Shown: positions 37,994 to 49,249, numbered from the stretch's first letter. The stretch: DNA of 49,291 nt from Gammaproteobacteria bacterium (GCA_020832005.1 JAFIFN010000008.1:1-49291); one strand, 5' to 3'. Notes: a model not told the origin generated them from the sequence alone. Numbers and translations are program-made.

Positions 37994-39187
37994 ATGTATC
38001 GCATCCTGGTGCTCGGGGCCGGCAAGATCGGGGCATTGATCAGCGCGATGCTCGCAAGCAGCGATGATTTTAACGTGTATCTGGCAGACCGCGATCTGCG
38101 GCTGGCCGAGCAGGCCCCTTCCCATCCGCGGATCACGCCCGTCGAGCTCGACGCGGCCGAGCCAAAGGCATTGGGGGCCTGGCTGGCGGATCACCCGGCG
38201 GACGCGGTGATCTCCAGTCTCCCCTACTACCTCAACGTACAGGTCGCCCGTGCAGCCCGCCGCGCCGGTACGCATTACTTCGACCTCACCGAGGATATTG
38301 CGGTCACCCGCGAGGTGCGCCGCATCGCCGCACACACACCGATGAGCTTTGCCCCGCAATGCGGACTTGCGCCGGGCTTCATCAGCATCGTAGCCAACGA
38401 GCTGATGGGCCACTTCGATGAACCCAGGGTCGTCAAGCTGCGCGTCGGCGCCCTGCCCCAGCACCCCAACAACGTACTGAAGTATTCCCTGAACTGGTCT
38501 ACCGAAGGGCTGATCAACGAGTATGCCAATGTCGGTCAGGCGATTATCGATGGCGTGATCAGCGAAGTCCTGCCGCTGGAGGGCCGCGAGGAAATCGAGA
38601 TCGACGGCACCTCTTACGAGGCCTTCAACACCTCTGGCGGGCTCGGTTCGCTGGCCGAAACCCATGCCGGACGCGTGGAACGCATGGACTACAAGACCAT
38701 GCGTTACCCCGGCCATTGTGAGCAGATGCGCCTGCTGCTCAATGGTCTGAAGCTGCGAAACGACCGCGACACACTCAAGCGCATCCTGGAAAACGCCGTG
38801 CCGCAGACGCTGCAGGACGTGGTGGTCATCTACGCCAGCGTAGAAGGTCTGCAGGAGGGGCGCCTGCGCGAGGAGAACTACGTCAACAAGGTATATCCGC
38901 AGGTCATTGCCGGGCGGCTGTGGTCAGCCATCCAGGTCACGACCGCCGCGGGCGTGTGCAGTGTGGTGGACCTGATACTGGCCGACCCTGCCGCCTACCA
39001 GGGGTTCGTGGCCATGGAGCGCTTCGGGCTCAAGGATATCGTCGACAATCGCTTCGGCCGGCATTTTGCCCAGGGCGGCAGCAGCGCGCTGTCTGCGCGA
39101 CTCGTTGCCGCCGGTGCGACCAGGGATCCTGACGCCGTTGACGATACGCGCGCATCCATAAGCCTCGAGGGTGCCGGCCATGCATGA
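37994..39187 (+). CDS. Saccharopine dehydrogenase-family protein
   Basis: Likely oxidises saccharopine to 2-aminoadipate 6-semialdehyde plus glutamate, a step of lysine breakdown. The 397-residue protein begins with a Rossmann motif [15 protein letters not shown] (Gly8, Gly10, Gly13). It continues with [36 protein letters not shown] and [18 protein letters not shown], all typical of the saccharopine dehydrogenase catalytic domain. GGGAG lies just ahead of ATG 37994. It lacks a fused lysine-ketoglutarate reductase domain. It overlaps the next gene by 8 bp. That neighbour is the enzyme for the following step, which strongly supports the lysine role over other members of this broad family. Confidence 0.87.
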   Translation: MYRILVLGAGKIGALISAMLASSDDFNVYLADRDLRLAEQAPSHPRITPVELDAAEPKALGAWLADHPADAVISSLPYYLNVQVARAARRAGTHYFDLTEDIAVTREVRRIAAHTPMSFAPQCGLAPGFISIVANELMGHFDEPRVVKLRVGALPQHPNNVLKYSLNWSTEGLINEYANVGQAIIDGVISEVLPLEGREEIEIDGTSYEAFNTSGGLGSLAETHAGRVERMDYKTMRYPGHCEQMRLLLNGLKLRNDRDTLKRILENAVPQTLQDVVVIYASVEGLQEGRLREENYVNKVYPQVIAGRLWSAIQVTTAAGVCSVVDLILADPAAYQGFVAMERFGLKDIVDNRFGRHFAQGGSSALSARLVAAGATRDPDAVDDTRASISLEGAGHA

Positions 39188-40694
39188 AGTACTGGCGCGC
39201 CTCGGACTGAAAAATGACAACGACGGCGTCTACGACGGACACTGGCGGCGCGGCAGCGGCGCCCTGCTCGAGTCGCTCAATCCGGCCGACGAAGCCCGTC
39301 TGGCGCGTGTGCACTCGGCAGGCCCCGAGGACTATGAACGTGTCGTCACGGCCGCGCAGCAGGCAGCCGCCCGCTGGCGAATGCTGCCGGCGCCCGCGCG
39401 CGGCGATGCGGTGCGGCTCATTGCGGATGCCCTGCGCCGACACAAGGCCGCACTCGGTGCGCTGGTCAGCCTCGAGATGGGCAAGATCCGCAGCGAGGGT
39501 GAAGGCGAGGTCCAGGAGATGATTGACATCGCGGATTTCGCCGTCGGTCAGTCGCGCATGCTCTACGGCCGCACCATGCACTCCGAGCGCCCACGCCACC
39601 GCATGTACGAGCAGTGGCATCCGCTCGGTGTCGTCGGCATCGTCACCGCCTTCAATTTTCCAGTGGCGGTGTGGGCCTGGAATGCGCTGATCGCCGCCGT
39701 GTGCGGCAACGCCAGCGTATGGCGTCCGTCACCGAAGGCACCCCTGTGCGCAATCGCCGTCCAGCGCATCGTCAACGAGGCGCTGGCGGCTGAAGATCTG
39801 CCACCGGTATTCCAGCTGCTGATCGATGCCGACATCGAACTGGCCCAGCGCATGGCCGATGATCGACGCATCGACCTGCTGTCATTTACCGGCTCGACAC
39901 CGGCCGGACGCGCCGTGGCGCAACGTGTCGCAGCCCGTCTCGGGCGAAGCCTGCTCGAACTGGGCGGCAACAACGCAATCATCGTCGATGCGCATGCCAA
40001 CCTCGATCTTGCGGTTCCAGCCATTGTTTTCGGCGCCGTGGGCACGGCGGGACAGCGCTGTACGACGACGCGTCGCGTGCTGGTGCATGCATCCATGCGC
40101 GAGGCATTGGAAGCGCGCCTGCTGGCCGCCTACGAGCAGGTGCGTATCGGTGATCCGCTGGCCGAGGGCACGCTGATGGGTCCGCTGATCGATGAGGCGG
40201 CGGTAGATGGCTATCGTAAGGCCATCCAGCGCGCCCGGGACGCCGGCGGCGAGGTGCTGTGTGGCGATCGCGTGGTCTCCGGCGTTGGCCACTTCGTGGA
40301 GCCCACAATCATCCGCGCGCGCAATGAATGGGAAGTCGTGCAGCAGGAAGTCTTCGCACCCATCCTCTACCTCATCGAGGTAGCTGATCTCGACGAGGCC
40401 ATCACCGCACATAACGCCGTCGCCCAGGGGCTGTCCTCGGCAATTTTCACCGATCGGCTGCAGTCGGCCGAACAATTTCTATCGCACGCCGGCAGTGACT
40501 GCGGCATCGCCAACGTCAATATCGGCACCTCGGGGGCGGAGATCGGCGGTGCCTTCGGCGGCGAGAAAGACACCGGCGGTGGACGCGAAGCCGGTTCGGA
40601 TGCCTGGAAGGCCTACATGCGCCGCCAGACCACGACGATCAATTACGGCGATGACCTCCCATTGGCCCAGGGCATTGATTTCCGGTTGTCCTGA
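39180..40694 (+). CDS. Aminoadipate-semialdehyde dehydrogenase (ALDH7 type)
   Basis: Oxidises 2-aminoadipate 6-semialdehyde (or its cyclic form, piperideine-6-carboxylate) to 2-aminoadipate with NAD. The 504-residue protein belongs to the ALDH7/AmaB group. It has [13 protein letters not shown] with Asn160, LELGGNN with Glu260, GQRCTTTRR with the nucleophile Cys294, and the ALDH7-specific [13 protein letters not shown] and [12 protein letters not shown] near the end. ATG 39180 overlaps the preceding stop by 8 bp, with GAGG ahead. A GTG three codons upstream is less likely. The coupling means stoichiometric production with the saccharopine enzyme. Confidence 0.94.
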   Translation: MHEVLARLGLKNDNDGVYDGHWRRGSGALLESLNPADEARLARVHSAGPEDYERVVTAAQQAAARWRMLPAPARGDAVRLIADALRRHKAALGALVSLEMGKIRSEGEGEVQEMIDIADFAVGQSRMLYGRTMHSERPRHRMYEQWHPLGVVGIVTAFNFPVAVWAWNALIAAVCGNASVWRPSPKAPLCAIAVQRIVNEALAAEDLPPVFQLLIDADIELAQRMADDRRIDLLSFTGSTPAGRAVAQRVAARLGRSLLELGGNNAIIVDAHANLDLAVPAIVFGAVGTAGQRCTTTRRVLVHASMREALEARLLAAYEQVRIGDPLAEGTLMGPLIDEAAVDGYRKAIQRARDAGGEVLCGDRVVSGVGHFVEPTIIRARNEWEVVQQEVFAPILYLIEVADLDEAITAHNAVAQGLSSAIFTDRLQSAEQFLSHAGSDCGIANVNIGTSGAEIGGAFGGEKDTGGGREAGSDAWKAYMRRQTTTINYGDDLPLAQGIDFRLS

Positions 40695-40739
40695 AGCTGC
40701 CCGGGACCGGTGCGCGGTCGCACGAGCGCCATCAGTGCT

Positions 40740-40748
40740 TGCTATGAT
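40740..40748 (+). promoter_or_regulatory. Extended -10 promoter candidate for nfeD
   Basis: TGCTATGAT fits the extended -10 form TGnTATAAT with one mismatch, 33 bp before the GTG start. No good -35 box is present, as is common for extended -10 promoters. Confidence 0.4.
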
Positions 40749-40780
40749 AGGCAGCTGACAGCTGACGCGGGAGCAAGGAT

Positions 40781-42187
40781 GTGACGCTCAGACAGAAACT
40801 CACGCTGGGTCTGCTGGTGCTCGGCACGCTGTTGCTGCTTTTGGGCCGCGCAGTGCCGGCCGCCGGGGGCGCGGTCGCACTCGAGATCAAGGGCGCCATC
40901 GGACCGGCCACCCGCGATTTCATCCGCCAGGGGCTTGAACAGGCCAGCGCACAGGGCGCCGAGGTGCTGATCCTGGAAATGGACACACCGGGTGGGCTCG
41001 ACTCCTCGATGCGCGACATCATCCAGGACATCCTGCAAAGCCCGATACCGGTGGCCACCTGGGTCACACCCGAGGGCGCGCGCGCGGCCAGCGCCGGCAC
41101 CTATATTCTTTACGCCAGTCATATCGCCGCGATGGCGCCCGCCACCAATCTCGGTGCTGCCACGCCGGTGGCGATCGGCGGGGGCGGCATGCCCGGCAGT
41201 GAACCCGAGCCGCCAGCCGAGGACGACGACAAGGTCGCCAACGGTGATGACAACGGCGAGGCGGCGAGCGAGGAACGCCGCGAGCGTCGCAGCCCGAGCC
41301 AGGCCGGGACGGCCTCCGAGCGCAAGGCCATCAACGACGCCGTGGCCTATATCCGTGGCTTGGCAGAAAAGCGCGGGCGCAACGCCGAATGGGCGGAAGA
41401 GGCGGTGCGCGACGCTGTCAGCCTGTCATCATCGGAGGCGCTGGAGCGCAACGTCATCGACCTGATCGCCTCCTCCCTGCCCGATCTCCTCACCCAGATG
41501 GACGGACGTGTGGTCGAGGTGGGCGGCACGGAGGTAACGCTGGCCACGGCAGGCCTTTCGGTCACGCGCATCGAACCCGACTGGCGCACACGCCTGCTTG
41601 GAGTGATCACCGATCCGACCGTGGCCTACCTGTTGATGCTGATCGGCATCTACGGACTGATCTTCGAGGGCTACAACCCCGGCGCGATCGTGCCCGGCGT
41701 CATCGGCGCCATCAGCCTGTTGCTGGCGCTGTTTGCATTCCAGATCCTGCCGGTGAACTACGCGGGGTTCGCACTGATTCTGCTGGGGATCGTACTGATT
41801 ATCGGCGAGACTTTCGTACCCAGTTTCGGAGCGCTGGGACTCGGCGGCATCATTGCCTTTGTCGCAGGCTCGGTGATCCTGATGGACTCTGATATTCCGG
41901 GCTTTGGCGTGTCACTGCCACTGATCATCTCCATTGCAGCCACGGGCGCTGTCGTCATGCTGGGCATTGCCATGATGGCGGCGCGAACGCGCTATGCACC
42001 GATTGTCAGCGGCCCGGAAGAACTGGTCGGTGCGATCGGCGAGGCGATGGAAGACTTCGAGGGCGAAGGCGAGATCTGGGTCCATGCCGAGCGCTGGACG
42101 GCCGAGGTCACAGCTCCCGTAAAGAAAGGACAGAAGCTGAAAGTCATCGAGGTGCGGGGTCTGCGCCTTGTCGCCGAACCGATATAG
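40781..42187 (+). CDS. NfeD-family membrane-bound ClpP-class serine protease
   Basis: A 468-residue membrane protein with an N-terminal signal/anchor (residues 8-28), a ClpP-like protease domain, about five to six membrane helices (roughly 285-400) and a C-terminal NfeD OB-fold. The catalytic Ser104 lies in AASAGTYIL, and the general-base Lys182 in SERKAINDAVAYIR, as in the archaeal 1510-N protease. An acidic and charged low-complexity segment (about 138-178, with PPAEDDDK and EERRERR) lies between them. The gene starts with GTG at 40781; the ATG two bases earlier is followed at once by a stop. GGGAG precedes it. The slipin gene 60 bp downstream is its standard partner, and this protease class is known to cut the C-terminus of slipin. 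Confidence 0.93.
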   Translation: MTLRQKLTLGLLVLGTLLLLLGRAVPAAGGAVALEIKGAIGPATRDFIRQGLEQASAQGAEVLILEMDTPGGLDSSMRDIIQDILQSPIPVATWVTPEGARAASAGTYILYASHIAAMAPATNLGAATPVAIGGGGMPGSEPEPPAEDDDKVANGDDNGEAASEERRERRSPSQAGTASERKAINDAVAYIRGLAEKRGRNAEWAEEAVRDAVSLSSSEALERNVIDLIASSLPDLLTQMDGRVVEVGGTEVTLATAGLSVTRIEPDWRTRLLGVITDPTVAYLLMLIGIYGLIFEGYNPGAIVPGVIGAISLLLALFAFQILPVNYAGFALILLGIVLIIGETFVPSFGALGLGGIIAFVAGSVILMDSDIPGFGVSLPLIISIAATGAVVMLGIAMMAARTRYAPIVSGPEELVGAIGEAMEDFEGEGEIWVHAERWTAEVTAPVKKGQKLKVIEVRGLRLVAEPI

Positions 42188-42247
42188 GGATTCGCGTGCA
42201 CACTGCGTCACGATGGCTGTCGAAATTCGTTTACCCAGGAGGCCACA

Positions 42248-43030
42248 ATGCTTGATCTGCCAGCATATCTGATCGTCATCGCGCTCGTTGCGCTGATCCT
42301 GTTCAACATGTTCAAGATTCTGAAGGAGTATGAGCGCGGCGTAATCTTCTTCCTGGGTCGCTTCTACAAGGTCAAGGGTCCGGGCCTGATCATCCTGATC
42401 CCCGGCGTGCAAAAAATGGAACGCGTGGACCTGCGCACCATCGTGCTGGATGTCCCTACCCAGGACGTGATCTCCCGTGACAACGTCTCGGTGAAAGTCA
42501 GTGCGGTCATCTATTTCCGGGTCATCGATTCACAGAAGGCCGTGATCCAGGTCGAAAACCGCGTTGAGGCCACCAGCCAGCTGGCACAGACCACGTTGCG
42601 CTCGGTGCTCGGACGCCACGAGCTCGATGACATGCTGGCTGAACGTGACAAGCTCAACCATGACATCCAGGAGATACTCGACAAGGCCACCGAGGCCTGG
42701 GGTATCAAGGTGGCCAACGTCGAGATCAAGCACGTTGACCTCGAGCAGAGCATGATCCGGGCGATCGCCGCGCAGGCTGAGGCCGAGCGCTCGCGGCGCG
42801 CGAAAATCATTCACGCCGAGGGCGAACAGCAGGCCTCCGAGCGACTCGCAGAAGCCGCCAAAATGCTGTCCTCACAACCCTCCGCGCTGACACTGCGCTA
42901 TCTGCAGACACTCACCGAGGTGGCCCGGGACCAGAACTCGACGATCATTTTCCCGCTGCCGATGGATGTCATCCGGCCGTTCATGGAAATCGCCAAGAAG
43001 GTCGGCGAAGGCCAGGATCACACCGGCTGA
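42248..43030 (+). CDS. Slipin (SPFH/stomatin-like membrane protein)
   Basis: A membrane scaffold protein of the SPFH superfamily that forms ring- or cage-like assemblies in the inner membrane. The 260-residue protein has one N-terminal hydrophobic segment (about 4-21), then [28 protein letters not shown], the classic slipin opening. [33 protein letters not shown] and the coiled-coil [31 protein letters not shown] follow. AGGAGG lies 5 bp before the start. It is paired with nfeD. Its 3' end overlaps hrpA by 13 bp on the opposite strand. Confidence 0.95.
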   Translation: MLDLPAYLIVIALVALILFNMFKILKEYERGVIFFLGRFYKVKGPGLIILIPGVQKMERVDLRTIVLDVPTQDVISRDNVSVKVSAVIYFRVIDSQKAVIQVENRVEATSQLAQTTLRSVLGRHELDDMLAERDKLNHDIQEILDKATEAWGIKVANVEIKHVDLEQSMIRAIAAQAEAERSRRAKIIHAEGEQQASERLAEAAKMLSSQPSALTLRYLQTLTEVARDQNSTIIFPLPMDVIRPFMEIAKKVGEGQDHTG

Positions 43031-46000
43031 ACGAGGGTCTGCCAGCGCTCATCGAGGCGGCGTGCTGATACCTTGACTGCGGTGCCCAGCTGCTGGGCAA
43101 ACAGCGAGATGCGCAACTCCTCGATGAGCCAGCGGAACTCTTCGATCCCGTCCGGCGGTTGCGTATCGCCGTGGGCCTCACGCCATGCCGTCAGGCGTGC
43201 GCGCTGGCGGGCAATCTCTGCCGTGTAGTCGGCGTCGCGCGCATGCCCATGGGCCAGCTTGTCCAGGCGCACCAGCACGGCGCCCAGGTAAATCGGCAGC
43301 CGCGAGCGCCAGCGCCGCGGCGTCTCGCTGAGCATCTGCGGGTGGATCAGTGCTGCAAGTTGCGTGTCGATATCCGCGACACTGGCCGCGGGCACGCGAC
43401 TTCGCAGCGCCTGCAGTTTGGCGCCGATCTCGGCATGCAGCCCGAGCACTTCGCGCAGCTGCCTGGCCAGCCCCTCGCCGACTGCCACCACGTCGGCCCG
43501 GCAGGCCTCCAGGCATGCCTCGAACTCTTCGCGCCTGCGCGGTACTTCACGCGCCTCGCGCAGCAGTGTATCGGCAAACGCCGCAAAGGCCACGTCCTCG
43601 TTGAGGCTCGCCAGCGAACCGATGCCACGATAGCGCAGCAGCAATTCCCGATCGGCCCGGATGGCAGCCTCCACGACTCGGCGCTGTTGCGCCAGTCGCA
43701 GCATGGCCAGGCGCAACACGCCCCGCCGCGTCGCCCGCGCGGCAGCTGTCGGCGTCTCGAGCAGGCGCAGCGACACACTTGCCCCGCGATCGACCAGGGC
43801 CGGGTACAGGCTCAGCTGCAGGCCGCTGCGCCGGACCCGCACGAGCTCCGGCAGTGCGTCGAAATCCCACAGCCGCAGGCCATCGCGCTCCCAGCGTGAA
43901 TCACCCAGTCGCTGGGCGCTGACTTCGCCGGCAAACCGCGCCTGAAGTGCCGCAAGCTCCCGGCCCTGGGCGAGCAGCCGGCCGTCGAGATCAAGCACGC
44001 GAATATTGAAGCGCAGCTCCGGCGGCAGTCGCTGCGCCCAGTCCCTTGGGTCGATGTTCAGGCCGTGATGCTCGCCCAGCCAACTGGCCAGCCAGGCTTC
44101 CAGCGAGTCATTGCCGGCCGACGGATCCGGGGCCTGGCGGCACAACGCGGCAGCGGTATCGGGAACCGGCACGACCTTGCGGCGTTCCGCACGCGGCAGC
44201 AGCTTGAGCAATGCGGTAATACGCGACGCGAGATGCCCTGGCACCAGCCAGCTGAGGCGTTGTTCAGACATCCCCGGTAACAGCATGACAGGTACATCGA
44301 CGCTGATGCCGTCGTCGGCCTCACCGGGGAAGAAAGTGTAGCTCAGCGGCAAGGCATTTCCCTCCCAGGCGAGCGTATCGGGATAATCCCCGGCGCGAAT
44401 GTCCCGAAGCTCACGCGCCGCGAACACCTCCTCGGAGAAGTTCAGCTGCTGCGCGGCATGTGCTTCCGCCGAAAGCCACTGCTTCAGCGTCCGCGCATCG
44501 TGCACGCCCGCCGGCACGACGGCGTCATACAGCGCGTGTTCGGCCTGCTCGCCGATCACCACATCACGGCGACGCAGCCGCGCCTCCAGCGCTTCCAGCC
44601 GTGCACGCAACTGCCAGTTGGCAGCGATCGGCGCCGGGGGCGAGCGCAGCTGCTGTGCCACCAGCGCCTCGGCGATAAAGACTTCGCGTGCGCCACGCGG
44701 GTCGTGACCCGCCAGCGGCACGCGGCGACCCGACGCCAGCACCAGCCCCCACAGCACCACGCGCTCATGGCACATGACCCGTCCGGAGCCGGCATCGAAC
44801 CATGCGGCGTCATGGCTGCGACGTACCAGGTGCGGGGCCGCCGCCTCGATCCACCCCGGTGACACCTTGGCTGCGGTGGCGGCATAAACGCGTGAGGTCT
44901 CGATGATCTCGGCAGCCATCAGCCACGGCGGTGGACGCGGCGCCAGTGCCGAACCTGGAAACAGGGTCAGCCGGGTGTCACGCGCACCAAGGTAGCTGCG
45001 CCCGCGATCCCGTCGCGCCACCAGACCCAGCAGGCCGGAGAGCAGCGCGCGATGCACGGCAACCGGATCGGCCGCCGCGCGACCGATGTGCAGCCTCATC
45101 GCACGGCATTGCCCGGTCAGCTGCAGCTGCACATCCTGCCACTCACGCGTGCGGCGCCAGGAGATAAAGTTATCGCGACACCAGCGACGGCAGCCACGCG
45201 TACCCTCCTCCTTCTCGATGCGGCGAAGCTGCCGCCACAGGTTCAGGTAGAACAGGAAATCAGAACGACTGTCGCTGAGCTTTGCATGACAGGCATCTGC
45301 CTTGGCCGTGTCCTCGGGCGGACGTTCCCGCGGATCCTGCACCGCAAGGCCCGCCACTATGATCAGGACATCGCGCAGCACGCCGCCGGCCCCCGCGGCC
45401 AGCAGCATACGTGCCAGGCGCGGATCGATCGGCAGGCGTGCCATCTGTCGGCCCACGCGCGTGATGTCCTGCTGCTCATCGACCGCGCCGAGTTCGAAGA
45501 GCAGCTGATAGCCATCGCGAATCGCCGCCAGCGGTGGCGGTTCGAGAAACGGAAATTCATCCACGGGCCCCAGGCCCAACGCCTGCATCTGCAGAATCAC
45601 GGCAGCCAGGCTGGTGCGCAGGATCTCGCTGTCGGTGTGCGCGGGTCGTTCGAGCAGATCGGCTTCATCGTACAGGCGCACGCACAGCCCCGGCGCCAGG
45701 CGGCCGCAGCGCCCCTTGCGCTGTTCGGCCGACGCCTGGGAAATCGGCTCGACCGGAAGGCGCTGGATCTTCGAGCGCGGCGCATAGCGACTGATGCGTG
45801 CCAGCCCCGAGTCGATGACGAAGCGAATTCGCGGCACGGTCAGCGAGGTCTCGGCCACGTTGGTGGTCAGCACCACGCGCGGCGCCTTGCCCGGGTGGAA
45901 CACGCGATCCTGCTGGCCGCCCGGCAGTCGGCCATACAGCGGCAACACTTCAAAGCCGCGCAGGCCACTGCGACGCAGCGCCTGCTCGGCATCACGAATG

Positions 46001-46761
46001 AAGCGTTCGCCCGGCAGGAATACCAGCATGTCGCGATGCGTCCCGCCGCCCAGATCCTCCAGCGGGCGCACCGCCAGGCGCATTACGACCTCCACCACCT
46101 GCTCGGCGAGATCGCCATCGGCACCTTCCGCGGCATACTCGACACGCACCGGGTAGCTGCGCCCCTCGACCTGGATCACCGGGGCATCGTCGAAGTGGCG
46201 CGAGAAACTCATGGGATCGATCGTCGCCGAGGTGATGATCAGCTTCAGATCGGGCCTGCGCGGCAACAGGCGCTTGAGATAGCCGAGCAGAAAGTCGATG
46301 CCGAGGCTGCGCTCGTGGGCCTCGTCTATGATCAGCGTGTCATAGGCGCGCAGCTCGGGGTCGTGACGGATCTCGGCGAGCAGGATGCCATCGGTCATGA
46401 CCTTGACCCGGGTGGCCGCGGCGCTGACATCGTCGAAGCGCACCTTGTAGCCCACCAGTGCGCCGAGCACAGTCGCGGTTTCCTCGGCAATCCGTGTGGC
46501 CACGGCGCGCGCGGCGATGCGCCGGGGCTGGGTGTGGCCGATCATCGCGTCACGTCCCCGTCCCGCGGCCAGGCAGATCTTCGGCAGCTGGGTGGTCTTG
46601 CCGGAACCCGTGTCACCACACACGATGATGACCTGGTGTTCGCACAGGGCGCGGGTGATCTCGGCACGTGCGGCACTGACCGGCAGTGCTTCATCAAACT
46701 CGAGCGTCAGCGCCTCGGCTGCAGCCGGTGCATCGCGCTCGGCGGGTTGCGGGCCGGACAT
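43018..46761 (-). CDS. hrpA: ATP-dependent DEAH-box RNA helicase HrpA
   Basis: A 3'-to-5' RNA helicase; in E. coli it helps resolve stalled ribosomes. The 1247-residue protein has Walker A GDTGSGKT (49-56), the DEAH box IIDEAHERS (144-152), SAT motif ITSATID, and the LVVT-type motif [32 protein letters not shown] (motif VI) and the helicase-associated, OB-fold and long DUF3418-like C-terminal regions of HrpA follow. It begins 12 bp after the sensor kinase stop, so it is probably the last gene of the PepSY-regulator-kinase operon. A 933-codon open frame on the opposite strand is an artefact of base composition. Confidence 0.96.
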   Translation of the reverse strand: MSGPQPAERDAPAAAEALTLEFDEALPVSAARAEITRALCEHQVIIVCGDTGSGKTTQLPKICLAAGRGRDAMIGHTQPRRIAARAVATRIAEETATVLGALVGYKVRFDDVSAAATRVKVMTDGILLAEIRHDPELRAYDTLIIDEAHERSLGIDFLLGYLKRLLPRRPDLKLIITSATIDPMSFSRHFDDAPVIQVEGRSYPVRVEYAAEGADGDLAEQVVEVVMRLAVRPLEDLGGGTHRDMLVFLPGERFIRDAEQALRRSGLRGFEVLPLYGRLPGGQQDRVFHPGKAPRVVLTTNVAETSLTVPRIRFVIDSGLARISRYAPRSKIQRLPVEPISQASAEQRKGRCGRLAPGLCVRLYDEADLLERPAHTDSEILRTSLAAVILQMQALGLGPVDEFPFLEPPPLAAIRDGYQLLFELGAVDEQQDITRVGRQMARLPIDPRLARMLLAAGAGGVLRDVLIIVAGLAVQDPRERPPEDTAKADACHAKLSDSRSDFLFYLNLWRQLRRIEKEEGTRGCRRWCRDNFISWRRTREWQDVQLQLTGQCRAMRLHIGRAAADPVAVHRALLSGLLGLVARRDRGRSYLGARDTRLTLFPGSALAPRPPPWLMAAEIIETSRVYAATAAKVSPGWIEAAAPHLVRRSHDAAWFDAGSGRVMCHERVVLWGLVLASGRRVPLAGHDPRGAREVFIAEALVAQQLRSPPAPIAANWQLRARLEALEARLRRRDVVIGEQAEHALYDAVVPAGVHDARTLKQWLSAEAHAAQQLNFSEEVFAARELRDIRAGDYPDTLAWEGNALPLSYTFFPGEADDGISVDVPVMLLPGMSEQRLSWLVPGHLASRITALLKLLPRAERRKVVPVPDTAAALCRQAPDPSAGNDSLEAWLASWLGEHHGLNIDPRDWAQRLPPELRFNIRVLDLDGRLLAQGRELAALQARFAGEVSAQRLGDSRWERDGLRLWDFDALPELVRVRRSGLQLSLYPALVDRGASVSLRLLETPTAAARATRRGVLRLAMLRLAQQRRVVEAAIRADRELLLRYRGIGSLASLNEDVAFAAFADTLLREAREVPRRREEFEACLEACRADVVAVGEGLARQLREVLGLHAEIGAKLQALRSRVPAASVADIDTQLAALIHPQMLSETPRRWRSRLPIYLGAVLVRLDKLAHGHARDADYTAEIARQRARLTAWREAHGDTQPPDGIEEFRWLIEELRISLFAQQLGTAVKVSARRLDERWQTLVQPV

Positions 46762-46773
46762 ATCGGTGCCTGC

Positions 46774-48144
46774 TCAGCCCGGCGCCGGCAGGGTCACGCG
46801 CAGTGCCGCCCCTCCGAGCGCGGAATGTCCGATCACAAGCTCGCCTTCAAGGCTCTCGACAATGTCGCGCACCACCGCAAGCCCGATGCCGTGACCCGGC
46901 TGGGTTTCGTCCAGACGCATGCCCCGGGTCGTGGCCAGCATCGCCATTTCCGTGGGCAGCCCCGGGCCGTCATCCTCGACGTCGATCTGCAGCTGTGCTG
47001 CGCCGTCGCTCCCGGTCATGCTCACCTTGATCGAGATGCGCGATCGCCCGTACTTCCAGGCATTGTCCATAAGGTTGCCCAGAATTTCCTGGAGATCACC
47101 CTCGTCGCCGTAGAAGGTCGCCGTCTCGTCGACCTGAAGATCGACCTGCATGCTGCGACCACGGTACACCTTGAGCAGACTGTCGTGCAGGTCGCTGACC
47201 AATGGAGCCACCACCACGGCGCGCACGCCCGGTGCCTTGTCGCCGATGATGCTGGCACGCTGGAGCTGGTAGGCGACGATGCGGTCCATGCGCGCAATGC
47301 CATCAGCCAGCGCCTGGCGCAACTCGATCTGAGCGATCGAGCCGATCACGGTCTGCATCGCCGCCAGCGGCGTCTTCAGGCTGTGGGCCAGATTCGCAAG
47401 GCTGTCGCGGTAGCGCTGCTGGCGGCCGCGTTCGCGCGCCAACAGGGCGTTGAGGTTTCGCCCCACGCCGGCGAGCTCGGCGGGCTGCTCCGTCGACAGG
47501 CGTTCGCGCCGGCCCGTCTCCACTTCGCGGATCTCCGACTCGATCACCGCCAGCGGACGCAGCACCCGGCGCAGGACCAGCGACAGCAGGATCAGGGTTG
47601 CCAGCGTGATCCCGGCAAACCAGCTCACCAGGCCGATGCGAAAGCCGCGTTGCTGGGCGCGGTAGGGCTCGAGACTCTGGCTGATAACAAACACGAACTG
47701 CTCGGTGGCGCCGTCATCGAACTCCCACGCCACAGTGACGCTGCGCTGCGCACGCTCGGCGGCCGCGTCCTGGCCATTGACGCGACCCTGCTGCCGCACA
47801 CCCGGCGGCGCCGGGTTGACGGGTGTGTCCGCCAGCGCCACAGCCGACGGTGAGCGCCACAGCAGCTCACCCTCGCGCGCACGGATCTCGCCGTAAAGAC
47901 CGGACTCAGGCATGGCCATGCGCCTGTCGGGCAGCACCGGGACGGTCAGTGTCCGATCACCTTCATCGGCTTCGGCTGCCGACATCAATGCGATGAGCTG
48001 GGCTTCGAGCACCTCCGAACGCGCGCGGGACAGACTCGCACTCAGGCTCCACTCCAGGGCTGCGATGGTCGCGGCAAAGAAGGCCAGAAGCATTACGCTC
48101 AGCCACAGCAACACACGCGTGCGCAGCGAGCCCCGACGACTCAT
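46774..48144 (-). CDS. PhoQ-like sensor histidine kinase
   Basis: Membrane sensor kinase of 456 residues from ATG 48144 (AAGG about 10 bp ahead). A GTG at 48195, 3 bp after the regulator stop, is an in-frame alternative. Two membrane helices (about 10-32 and 170-190) flank a periplasmic domain of ~135 residues. This is followed by a HAMP-like linker (RRVLRPLAVIESEIREVE), the H-box LAHSLKTPLAAM with His254, the N-box EILGNLMDNAWKYG, and G-boxes VEDDGPGLP and GHGIGLAVV. The LAHSLKTPLA form of the H-box is characteristic of PhoQ-type kinases. The signal is unknown; Mg or cationic-peptide sensing would be an extrapolation. The partner regulator is directly upstream. Confidence 0.92.
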   Translation of the reverse strand: MSRRGSLRTRVLLWLSVMLLAFFAATIAALEWSLSASLSRARSEVLEAQLIALMSAAEADEGDRTLTVPVLPDRRMAMPESGLYGEIRAREGELLWRSPSAVALADTPVNPAPPGVRQQGRVNGQDAAAERAQRSVTVAWEFDDGATEQFVFVISQSLEPYRAQQRGFRIGLVSWFAGITLATLILLSLVLRRVLRPLAVIESEIREVETGRRERLSTEQPAELAGVGRNLNALLARERGRQQRYRDSLANLAHSLKTPLAAMQTVIGSIAQIELRQALADGIARMDRIVAYQLQRASIIGDKAPGVRAVVVAPLVSDLHDSLLKVYRGRSMQVDLQVDETATFYGDEGDLQEILGNLMDNAWKYGRSRISIKVSMTGSDGAAQLQIDVEDDGPGLPTEMAMLATTRGMRLDETQPGHGIGLAVVRDIVESLEGELVIGHSALGGAALRVTLPAPG

Positions 48145-48198
48145 ATCCGCGCTGCCTTGGCTTCGCCGGGCCCAGGTCCCAGCCAGGTCGTGCACATG

Positions 48199-48891
48199 TC
48201 AGGCGCTGCCGTCGGCGGCCGCGCCTCGCAACATGCGATAGCCCCGACCACGCAAGGTCTCGATGGGCTGGCGTGTGCCGTCAGGATCGAGCTTGCGGCG
48301 GAGCCGGCCAATGAACACCTCGATGGTATTGCTGTCGCGATCGAAATCCTGCGAGTACAGGCGCTCGGTGAGTTCGGTCTTCGACACCACTTCGCCGGCA
48401 TGCAGCATCAGGCATTCGAGCAGCCGGTACTCGAAGGTCGTGAGTTCCACGGACTCACCGTCGAGCAGGACCTGCTGGCTGCGGGTGTCCAGGCTGATGC
48501 CGCCGCAATTGATCACCGGCTGGGCCCAGCCGCCTGCGCGCCGCACCAGCGCCTGCATGCGTGCAATCAATTCCTCGGGGTGAAATGGCTTGACGACGTA
48601 ATCATCCGCACCCGCCTTGAGGCCCGCGACCTTGTCCTGCCAGCGATCACGTGCCGTGAGAATGACGATCGGCAGGTCATGGCCCGCCTCGCGCAGCTTG
48701 CCGATCAGTTCCATGCCTGACAGACCCGGCAGGCCGAGATCGATAACGGCCACATCGACCGGGAATTCGCTGGCCTGGTAGAGGCCCTCGCGGCCATCGG
48801 CCGCCTCGTCGACGACCCAGCCGCCCTCTCGCAGCGCATTGACCAGGCCGCGCCGCAGGGGCTCGTCATCCTCGACTATCAATGCTCGCAT
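48199..48891 (-). CDS. OmpR/PhoP-family response regulator
   Basis: A 230-residue two-domain transcription factor. The receiver domain (1-115) has the acidic pocket Glu7-Asp8-Asp9, phospho-acceptor Asp51 in VIDLGLPGLSGM, Thr79 and Lys101 in VVKPF. The C-terminal winged-helix domain (about 130-222) contains LTTFEYRLLECLMLHAGEVVSKTELTERLY and the recognition helix SNTIEVFIGRLRRKLD, ending in TLRGRGYRM. It is closest by eye to PhoP. ATG 48891 starts the canonical MRALIVEDDE; a longer frame upstream overlaps the PepSY gene and is rejected. The cognate kinase gene lies 54 bp downstream. Confidence 0.95.
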   Translation of the reverse strand: MRALIVEDDEPLRRGLVNALREGGWVVDEAADGREGLYQASEFPVDVAVIDLGLPGLSGMELIGKLREAGHDLPIVILTARDRWQDKVAGLKAGADDYVVKPFHPEELIARMQALVRRAGGWAQPVINCGGISLDTRSQQVLLDGESVELTTFEYRLLECLMLHAGEVVSKTELTERLYSQDFDRDSNTIEVFIGRLRRKLDPDGTRQPIETLRGRGYRMLRGAAADGSA

Positions 48892-48910
48892 GACTGATGG
48901 CTGCCTTTGC

Positions 48911-49249
48911 CTAGGAAATCCGGCCGGTTTCTGCATCGACGGCGTAGGTGCGTACCCGGCCGTCGTCACTGAGCACGCGGATGCGATGCACGCTGCGACC
49001 GTTCTGCCGCCGGGTCTCGGCACGCAGCACCCGGCCCCCGGTTCGCTCGCGCACCATGCGCACTGCCTGGTCGAGACTGACGTTCTCGCTATAGGCCTGG
49101 GCCACGGTGGTCAACGGTGCTGTCCAGCTGCTGCCCGGCTGCGCCGCAGCGGTACTCATGCCTGGCCCGACGATCCCGGTCACCAGCACGGCAAGCAGCA
49201 GGCCAGGCAGCCTGCAGGCAAGACGGTGGCAAAATGAGCTGCGAACCAT
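48911..49249 (-). CDS. Small periplasmic PepSY-like protein
   Basis: A 112-residue protein with a cleavable signal peptide (hydrophobic core about 15-29, cut likely after STAAA near 36). The mature part is a single PepSY-like unit: VSLDQAVRMVRERTGGRVLRAETRRQNGRSVHRIRVLSDDGRVRTYAVDAETGRIS. It stands 19 bp before the response-regulator gene. Such PepSY genes often accompany PhoPQ-like systems and may modulate or report on the signal; this role is inferred from context only. Confidence 0.88.
   Translation of the reverse strand: MVRSSFCHRLACRLPGLLLAVLVTGIVGPGMSTAAAQPGSSWTAPLTTVAQAYSENVSLDQAVRMVRERTGGRVLRAETRRQNGRSVHRIRVLSDDGRVRTYAVDAETGRIS

Noticed and set aside
45052-47853. A 933-codon open frame on the plus strand, opposite hrpA and the sensor kinase
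   Set aside because: Its product is rich in Arg, His and Gln with no recognisable domain, and it lies exactly antisense to two well-supported genes. Long antisense frames are expected at this GC content.
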